The position numbers and the translations under genes were made by a program. Below, in pieces: positions 1 to 6,500 of a stretch of 8,212 bases of DNA. Under the pieces are notes generated by a model. It was not told the origin of the DNA and searched no databases. It saw only the letters and a program-made list of their open reading frames with translations. Positions within the stretch are counted from its first letter, which is position 1. Each line of letters begins with the position of its first letter. Source of the DNA: Myxococcales bacterium (GTDB lineage Bacteria; Myxococcota; Bradymonadia; UBA7976; UBA1532); NCBI GenBank assembly GCA_020430675.1, contig JAGQJJ010000138.1, positions 1 through 8,212 of the forward strand. The letters run 5' to 3'.

Positions 1-879
1 GAGAAGGCCATCGTCGACCGTCGCCTTGAGGTGATGCGCGCCGAGGGCGTGCGCTTCGAGACCGGCGTGCGCGTCGGCGCGGCGATCGGCTGGCAGACGC
101 TGCGCGCCGAGAACGACGGCCTGCTCCTCGCCATCGGCGCCCACGCCCCGCGGCCGCTCAACATCCCCGGGGCCGATCTGCCGGGCGTGCACGCGGCGAT
201 GGACTACCTGGAGCAACAGAACCGCCGCGTCGCCGGCCAGGCCGTGACCGATGGCATCGACGCCCGCGGGCGGCGCGTGGTGATCCTCGGCGACGGCGAC
301 ACCGGCGTCGACTGCCTGGGCACCGCGCTGCGCCAGGGCGCCCGCGAGGTGGTGCAGATCGGGCGCAAACCCACGCCGCCCAGCGCGCGCCCGGCCGACA
401 ACCCGTGGCCGCAATGGCCGCTGGTCTTCGAGACGCAGAGCAGCCACGAAGAGGGCGGCGAGCGCGTCTACGGCCTGCTCGCCGAGGCGTTTGAAGGCGA
501 CGCGCACCTCACCGGCCTGCGCTGCGCCGAGGTCACCCGCGACGGCGACGGCCTGCGCCGCCTCAACCGCCCGCCGGTGCGTCTGGCCTGCGACCTGGCG
601 CTGATCGCCGTCGGCTTCACCGGCCCGGTCGCGACGTCGCTGGTCGATCAGCTCGGCGTGCGCCTCGATGGCGCGGGCAACATCGCCGTCGACGCGCGCT
701 TCGCGACCGGCGTGCCGGGGGTCTACGCCGCCGGCGACGCGGTGCGCGGGGCCAGCCTGATCGTGTGGGCCATCAGCCAGGGCCGCGAGGCCGCCCGCCA
801 CCTCGACGCCGAGCTGCGCGGCCGCCTGCCGGTGCTGCCCACGCGCGGCGAGGACCGGCCGTTTGGTGGGATGACCTGA
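1..879 (+). CDS. gltD: Glutamate synthase (NADPH) small subunit, C-terminal part (5' end outside window)
   Basis: The reading frame is open from base 1 to the TGA at 877-879, giving 292 residues. GltD proteins are about 470-490 residues, so roughly 180-200 N-terminal residues, including the Fe-S cysteines and the FAD Rossmann fold, lie outside the window. Visible here are the second dinucleotide fold (ILGDGDTG at nt 283-306, followed by the GltD-typical VDCLGT), the signature NPWPQWP (nt 400-420) followed by a SSHEEG motif, and the C-terminal FAD-contacting segment VYAAGDAVRGASLIVWAISQ. These match the GltD subunit, which moves electrons from NADPH to the large subunit GltB for glutamate formation from glutamine and 2-oxoglutarate in the cytoplasm. 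The first in-frame GTG and ATG codons (nt 31-36) are internal, because the homologous sequence (KAIVDRRLEVM) runs in from the window edge. The usual GGGDTG is GDGDTG here. The gene converges with the cytochrome gene, stop codons 4 bases apart, and no obvious terminator hairpin separates them. gltB is probably upstream but cannot be seen. Confidence 0.93.
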   Translation, partial: EKAIVDRRLEVMRAEGVRFETGVRVGAAIGWQTLRAENDGLLLAIGAHAPRPLNIPGADLPGVHAAMDYLEQQNRRVAGQAVTDGIDARGRRVVILGDGDTGVDCLGTALRQGAREVVQIGRKPTPPSARPADNPWPQWPLVFETQSSHEEGGERVYGLLAEAFEGDAHLTGLRCAEVTRDGDGLRRLNRPPVRLACDLALIAVGFTGPVATSLVDQLGVRLDGAGNIAVDARFATGVPGVYAAGDAVRGASLIVWAISQGREAARHLDAELRGRLPVLPTRGEDRPFGGMT

Positions 880-883
880 CTGG

Positions 884-1813
884 TCAGAGACTGCCGCCGT
901 TGACCGCCTGCCAGATCAGCTCGACGTCGGCGTCCTTCAGCTCGGTTGTCGTGAACCGCGGCATATAGCGGGTGCGCGAGCTGTAGTTGGCGCCGCCTAC
1001 GCCGCTGCGCACCAGCTGCAGGTACTCGGCGAGCCGACGACCGACGAGCCCGTGCCGTGCGTTGCCGCCGCGGGCGTCGGCGCCGTGGCAGTTGCCGCAG
1101 AAGCGCTTGTAGTAGCCCGCACCGTCGACCGGCAGCGGCTGGTCGTGCAGCCAGGTGATGATCTCATCGAGGTCGGCCTGGGGCATGACCGCCTCATCAA
1201 ACGCCGGCATCTCATCGGGGAAGCCGAGGCCCTCGCGCCCGTTGCGCACGACCCAGGTCGCAAAGCCGGGCACCGGGCTCTGAATCTGCGGTCCGTCGGC
1301 CGTGCCCTCGCCGTTGGCGCCGTGGCAGCGCGCGCACTCCATCGAGTAGCGCTCCAGCGGCGTCAGCTCGACCACCGGCGCCAGGCTCACCAGATAGGCC
1401 TCGATGGCCGCGATTTCTTCATCGGTCAGCTCGGGGAACGGCGGCATCACGCCGCGCCCGCTGCGCACGATGCCGATGATGCCGGTCTCGCCCTGGATCG
1501 AGCCGGGGTGAATCGCGCCGCCGCGCGCCTCAGGCCCGTGGCACCGCTGGCAGTTCATCGCGTAGAGCGCGGCGCCATCGGGCGGCGGCTCGACGGCCAT
1601 GTCGACCACGGGCTCGGCGGCGTCGACCTCAACCGCCATGTCGGCCTCAAGCCCCGTATCGGGCATCTCGGCCGCGTCGAGCTCGCCGCCATCGAGCGAC
1701 CCGGTCTGCGCGTCGTCGCCGATCTGGAACGGCGCGTCGCTGTCGTCGCCCCCGGACTCACAGGCGGCCGCAAACGCCGCGCAACACAACAACAAAAGCA
1801 GACGGGCGCGCAT
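884..1813 (-). CDS. Triheme c-type cytochrome lipoprotein
   Basis: This 309-residue protein begins with a lipoprotein signal peptide (MRARLLLLLCCAAFAAAC, lipidated Cys likely C18; the residue at -3 is Ala, so the lipobox is not canonical). Residues 19-80 form an acidic Asp/Ala/Glu-rich low-complexity linker containing DMAVE twice (58-62 and 71-75). Three class-I cytochrome c modules follow, each with a CxxCH haem site: C88-C91-H92, C160-C163-H164 and C239-C242-H243. Methionines after each site are plausible distal ligands (M123 in VMPPFPELT, M202 in EMPAF, M284 in YMPRF). The protein should sit on the periplasmic face of a membrane and pass electrons; donor and acceptor are not identifiable. 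The ATG at 1811-1813 is supported by a strong Shine-Dalgarno 5 bases upstream and by the signal peptide. The gene lies downstream of acr3 on the same strand, 136 bases away, with its own promoter-like sequence. The haem count is certain; an arsenite-oxidation or other pathway role would be speculation. Confidence 0.9.
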   Translation of the reverse strand: MRARLLLLLCCAAFAAACESGGDDSDAPFQIGDDAQTGSLDGGELDAAEMPDTGLEADMAVEVDAAEPVVDMAVEPPPDGAALYAMNCQRCHGPEARGGAIHPGSIQGETGIIGIVRSGRGVMPPFPELTDEEIAAIEAYLVSLAPVVELTPLERYSMECARCHGANGEGTADGPQIQSPVPGFATWVVRNGREGLGFPDEMPAFDEAVMPQADLDEIITWLHDQPLPVDGAGYYKRFCGNCHGADARGGNARHGLVGRRLAEYLQLVRSGVGGANYSSRTRYMPRFTTTELKDADVELIWQAVNGGSL

Positions 1814-1818
1814 CGGGC

Positions 1819-1825
1819 CCTCCTT
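1819..1825 (-). promoter_or_regulatory. Shine-Dalgarno of the cytochrome gene
   Basis: On the minus strand AAGGAGG lies 5 bases upstream of the ATG at 1811-1813. It is the strongest ribosome binding site in the window and fixes the start of the cytochrome lipoprotein. Confidence 0.85.
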
Positions 1826-1845
1826 CAGCCGTGAGACGGGGCGCG

Positions 1846-1874
1846 ATTCTCGATATCGGGTCGGTTCGGTTCAA
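1846..1874 (-). promoter_or_regulatory. Candidate sigma70-type promoter of the cytochrome gene
   Basis: Read on the minus strand, TTGAAC (1869-1874) is followed after 17 bases by GAGAAT (1846-1851), a 4/6 match to the -10 consensus. Transcription would begin near 1839, leaving a leader of about 25 bases that contains the Shine-Dalgarno site. The -35 element sits inside a short perfect inverted repeat, CGGTT-C-AACCG (1867-1877), which could bind a regulator but is short enough to be chance. The site suggests the cytochrome is transcribed independently of arsR-acr3. It is predicted by eye only. Confidence 0.4.
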
Positions 1875-1949
1875 CCGGGATTGCCCGAACACCGAGGTAC
1901 GGGTTTGCCGATCAGCGAGGCGGCGTCGATGGCGGTCTTTGGCCCAGGC

Positions 1950-2987
<1,038 letters not shown>

Positions 2988-3005
2988 CGAGACAACCTAT
3001 CGTTC

Positions 3006-3021
3006 ATCGTCGAATCACGAT
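3006..3021 (-). promoter_or_regulatory. ArsR-type operator upstream of acr3
   Basis: On the minus strand this reads ATCGTGATTCGACGAT, an imperfect palindrome with ATCGT/ACGAT arms around six bases. It differs from the copy before arsR at only three central positions. It ends 18 bases before the acr3 start codon. Recurrence at both ars genes is the evidence that it is an operator. A matching promoter here is not convincing: the base pairs corresponding to the arsR -10 read TGATTC. Confidence 0.6.
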
Positions 3022-3031
3022 GGCGTGAGAC

Positions 3032-3039
3032 AAAAAAAA
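3032..3039 (-). other. T8 tract between arsR and acr3 (possible partial terminator or attenuator)
   Basis: Eight consecutive T on the minus strand begin seven bases after the arsR stop codon and are flanked by GTCTC on both sides (minus strand GTCTCG-T8-GTCTC). No strong GC-rich hairpin directly precedes the tract; the best dyad is the 6-bp GACGTC. It could lower read-through into acr3 or act as a bent AT-rich spacer between the two operators. It stands out in a region that is otherwise G+C-rich. Confidence 0.3.
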
Positions 3040-3046
3040 CGAGACG

Positions 3047-3397
3047 TCACAGCGCTTCGACCAGCGCCTTGAGCAGCGCAACGGCGCCGGGCTCGACGCA
3101 ATAGCAGACGCGGGGGCCGTCGACGGTGCCGCGGATCAGGCCGGCATCCTTGAGCTGTCTGAGGTGCTGCGAGACGGTCGACTGCGCGAGGGGCAGCTCG
3201 TCGACGATGTCGGCGACGATGCAGCCCTCGTGGCGCACGAGCATGCGGAGGATGGCCACCCGCGCCGGATGCGCGATGGCCTTGGCCAGTCGGGCGAGGT
3301 GCGCATTGGCCTCGACCTCGTCGGCCGGCACCGGCGGCATGGGCAGGGCCGGCGGACAGCAGTTCGTCGGCTTGTCGATCACGGCACCCCGAGCCAT
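3047..3397 (-). CDS. arsR: ArsR/SmtB-family arsenite-responsive repressor
   Basis: This 116-residue winged-helix protein has the family core: a dimerisation/first-helix segment [20 protein letters not shown] (about 34-53), the helix-turn-helix [30 protein letters not shown] (61-90, recognition helix near 71-82), and a wing with [10 protein letters not shown]. Cysteines are at C13, C14, C59, C98 and C100. The N-terminal CC pair plus a Cys just before helix three matches the layout of the Corynebacterium glutamicum type of ArsR, where As(III) is bound between subunits, rather than the CxCxxC of the E. coli plasmid type. Without inducer it should repress its own promoter and acr3; As(III) should release it. 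The ATG at 3395-3397 keeps the CC pair near the N-terminus; its ribosome binding site (GAAAGA) is weak. A promoter and palindrome lie immediately upstream. The 59-base gap to acr3 and same orientation indicate an operon. No arsC lies in the window. Confidence 0.93.
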   Translation of the reverse strand: MARGAVIDKPTNCCPPALPMPPVPADEVEANAHLARLAKAIAHPARVAILRMLVRHEGCIVADIVDELPLAQSTVSQHLRQLKDAGLIRGTVDGPRVCYCVEPGAVALLKALVEAL

Positions 3398-3406
3398 GGT
3401 TCTTTC

Positions 3407-3422
3407 ATCGTCGATATACGAT
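3407..3422 (-). promoter_or_regulatory. ArsR-type operator upstream of arsR
   Basis: On the minus strand the site reads ATCGTATATCGACGAT, with ATCGT/ACGAT arms. It covers the whole -10 hexamer of the arsR promoter and ends 9 bases before the arsR ATG, a classic position for autorepression by steric block. The flanking bases TTC at 3404-3406 (+ strand) are also shared with the acr3 copy, so TTCATCGTCGA recurs exactly at 3003-3013 and 3404-3414. Confidence 0.68.
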
Positions 3423-3441
3423 TAAATGCCCAGGTGGTCAA
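3413..3441 (-). promoter_or_regulatory. Sigma70-type promoter of arsR(-acr3)
   Basis: Minus-strand -35 TTGACC (3436-3441) and -10 TATATC (3413-3418) are separated by exactly 17 bases. Transcription would start near 3406, giving a leader of only about 9 bases before the arsR ATG. The -10 lies inside the ArsR palindrome, so repressor binding would exclude RNA polymerase. Consensus matches are 5/6 for the -35 and 4/6 for the -10. Confidence 0.6.
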
Positions 3442-3451
3442 GGCCGAGGCG

Positions 3452-3480
3452 CGGTCCGATCGCCGGTGGCGATGCGACCG
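3452..3480. promoter_or_regulatory. 29-bp dyad in the arsR / lipoprotein intergenic region
   Basis: Two nested inverted repeats share one centre at 3466: CGGTC (3452-3456) pairs with GACCG (3476-3480), and ATCGCC (3459-3464) pairs with GGCGAT (3468-3473), with a 3-base centre and two mismatched base pairs between the arms. Eleven of 13 arm positions match. It lies 10 bases upstream of the arsR -35 and between two divergent genes, so a terminator role is unlikely; an operator for another regulator, or a structure in the lipoprotein leader, is more plausible. The high GC content raises the chance of fortuitous dyads. Confidence 0.4.
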
Positions 3481-3506
3481 GTGCAGCGCGCCCCGCGCGT
3501 GTTAGA

Positions 3507-3512
3507 TTGACA
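3507..3512 (+). promoter_or_regulatory. Isolated -35-like TTGACA upstream of the large lipoprotein gene
   Basis: A perfect TTGACA hexamer lies 45 bases before the start codon on the + strand. The sequence 17 bases downstream (AGGTGG) is a poor -10, so the promoter is only tentative. A TAGATT element with an upstream TG (3500-3508) overlaps it and could instead be an extended -10, but its -35 would be weak. Confidence 0.2.
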
Positions 3513-3546
3513 CCTTGTCGGCGCGCGGCAGGTGGCGCAGGACCGA

Positions 3547-3554
3547 GGGGGAGG
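3547..3554 (+). promoter_or_regulatory. Shine-Dalgarno of the large lipoprotein gene
   Basis: GGGGGAGG lies 3 bases upstream of the ATG at 3558-3560. Spacing is a little short, but the ATG is the only start that gives a complete lipoprotein signal peptide. Confidence 0.6.
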
Positions 3555-3557
3555 CGG

Positions 3558-6500
3558 ATGGCCGATCGGCGGCTGCGATGGATCGGCGCGGTGGCGTTGG
3601 CTGCGCTCGGCTGCGACCCGGGCATCACGCGCGACAATCCCTGCGATCCCCAAGCGCCGGCTTCGCTGCAACAGACCAGCGTGCTCATCGCCCGCTTTGT
3701 GCTGCCCGAGGGCGTGGTCGGGCCCGGTCCCATCGCGCTGACCCGCGCGGGCGATGACCGGCGCGCGGTCTTGACCGACAGCGAACAGGTCGAGGGCCAA
3801 TGGGTCGTGACCTATCGCCTCGATGACCTGCGACCGGGCGTGCACGCCCTGGACTTCGCCGCTGAGGGGCTGACGCCGGGCGCGGCCTTGCAGGTCGTGG
3901 TGCCGCCATGCAGCGAGGCCGTCACGCTGGGGCCGATCGAGCTGGTCCGCACCACCACCCCGCCCGCGGTGCTCGACGTGCGCGTCGCCGGTGGCAACCC
4001 GTTTGTGAACGCCGATCCAGTCGGGGTGACGGTCACCTGCGTGGACGACCAGACGCCGCCCGAAGCCATGCGCTTGCGGCTTGAGGGCGACGCGCGCTTC
4101 GACGGTCCGTGGCAGCCGAGCGTGCGCGTCGAAGTGGGCGACGAAGGCCCAAAGCGCATCGTGGCCACCTGCATCGACAGCGCGGGCAACGCCAGCGCGC
4201 CGGTTGAGCAGGCCTTCCTGCTCGACACCAGTGCGCCCGCGGTGCCGACGTTCGACCTGGACTGCGCCCGCGGCGGCGCGCCGACCCGCCAGCTCAACGT
4301 GACCGCCTGCATCACCGCCACCGACGCCGGGAGTGGCGTCGAGGCGCTCGCGCTGGCCGAAGACCCGCACCTCGATTGCGCAAACGCGGCCTATCTCTAC
4401 GCGCCCGGCGAGGTGCCCTTTGCGCTGCGTCCCGGTGATGGCGAGCACCCGTCGTCCGTGTTCGTCCCCGACTGCGTCGCCGACGTGCTCGCGCCGGTGG
4501 CGCCGCCGCCCCGCCAGCCGGCCCAGACTGCGCCCGCGGCGCCGCGGGTCATTTTGGGCGATGGCGGCGACTACGCGCGGGCCGCGCAGGTCACGCTGAC
4601 GCTCGAAGGCGTAGCCGACGACGTCGCCGAGGTGCGCATCGGCGGCGACGTGCAGGCGCCTTACGACGGCGCGCTCGCCGACCGCCCCGCCGAGATTCGG
4701 CTCGCCGAAGGCCAGGGCGCGCGCGCGGTCGAGGTGGTGGTCGTCGACGCCGCCGGCAATGCCTCGCCGCCGGGGCGCGCGGCGATCATCGTCGACAGCG
4801 TGCCCCCGCCCGCCGGTGACATCGTCGTCGCCGGCGGTCAGGGGCGGGTCAATACCCGCATCGTGCCGGTCACCGTCGACGGCGCGGCCGACTTCACCGC
4901 GCTGTGGACCCCGCCGGCCAGGGGCACCTGCGCCTCGACCGCGCCCGAATGCGACGACGCCGTGTTCAAACCTTTTGCCGCCCTGACCACCCACACCTTG
5001 CCCGAGGCGCAGGGCGCGTGGCGCGTCTGCTGGCGCTTCTGCGACGCGGCAGGCAATGCCTCCGAGGTCGTCGACGCCGGGCGTTCCATCGAGCTGGGCC
5101 CCTTTCTGGCCCGCCCGCGGCCCGTGCTGGACGACCTGGCCCCCGCGTCGATCGTCGCGCTCACGCCCGGGGCTCAGGTGACCCTCTCGGGCCGGGGCAT
5201 CGCCGCCGATACCCGCGCCCGCTTCGGCGACTTCGACCTGCCGTGCCGCGTCGCCGGCGGCGCCGATTGCCAGGCCGACGCCGGCGGCGGCTGCAGCGAC
5301 GCCGACCGCTGCGCGCAGACCTGCGCCACGCAATGCGTCGTGCCGTTGCCCCCCGATCTGCTGCGGCGCGCCGGCAGCTACGTGGTGCGCCTCGCGACGC
5401 CCGATCCGGTGGTCGACGGGCTCAACCAGAGCGAGGCCCAGGCGGTCTTGGACCTGGTCGGGCCCCTTCCCCAACTCATTGACCTGTGGCCGCGCGGCAT
5501 CTTGCAGCCATTGGGGCCCGACGGCGAGCCGCCGCCCGGCCCGGTGCAGGTCACGCTGCGCGCCCGCGGGCTGACCGACAACGCGCAGTACCGCATCGGC
5601 CCGAATTACGGGCAGGTGATCGCCGAGCCCGAGCCGCTCGACGAGGCGGGCGACCGCAAGCTGGTCATCGAGATCCCCACCGACGGGCTGCGGCCATCCG
5701 ACCGCCTCGACAACGAGTTCGCCGCGGTCAACCCCGGGCCGGGCGGCGGCATCGCCGCGGTGCCGTTTGGCGTCAACCCGGTGGCGGCCCACTGCGAGGC
5801 CGGCCTGCCCTGCCTGTCGAACCTGCGCGCCACCCGCGCCGCGCTGCCCGGCGAGCGCACGCTGGCGCAGGGCTTTACGCTCGAGCCAGCCGATGACATG
5901 AGCGGTTTGAGCATTTCCGGGGCCGAGGCGGTGCAGCTGCGCGACGCCGAGGGCGCGTTGCTCGCCCGCTTCGCCACCAGCGACGGTGCGCGGCCGGTGC
6001 CGGTCTTCTCGCGCCCGGCGGTGAGCGTCCTGGAACACGGGCTCGGCCAGACGCCGCTGATCAGCCGTCGCCCCGCGCAACGCTACGGCACGGGTGAGTT
6101 TGCACCGGTCATCGCCGACCCGCCGATCGAAGCATCGGGGCGCGTCGCGCTCGCCGATCTCGACGGCGACGGTCTGCCCGAGCTGCTGCTGACCGACCCG
6201 GTGGTGGGCACCCTGCGCGTCGACGACGCCCTCTACGACACGACGCCCAACGCGGGCCAGATGGCGGTGGCCGACCTGGACGCCGACGGCTGGCCCGACG
6301 TGGTCGTGGCCAGCGAGATCGCGCAGACGGTGGCGGTGCACTTCAACCGCGGTGAGGGGGTGCTTGAGCGCGGGATCGGCCTGGCGCAGGGCGCATCCGT
6401 CTGGGGCGCGCCGCTGCTGGTCGACCTGGACGAAGATGGCCGGACCGATCTGCTCACCTGCACCGGCGATGGGCTGGTCTGGCGCCGCAACCTGGGCGCG

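Noticed and set aside
880..883. Bidirectional terminator between the convergent gltD and cytochrome genes
   Set aside because: Only four bases separate the stop codons, and I found no clear GC-rich hairpin with a T tract around them.
1052..1834. 260-residue + strand open frame
   Set aside because: In-register complement of the cytochrome gene; its translation is low in recognisable motifs, whereas the minus strand has three CxxCH sites and a signal peptide.
1876..1887. CGGG-ATTG-CCCG hairpin as a terminator for acr3
   Set aside because: Only a four-base-pair stem and no following T run on the minus strand.
3379..3408. Nine-codon upstream frame (MKEPWLGVP) overlapping the arsR start
   Set aside because: Its ATG is formed by the end of the operator palindrome and has no ribosome binding site; chance is the simpler explanation.
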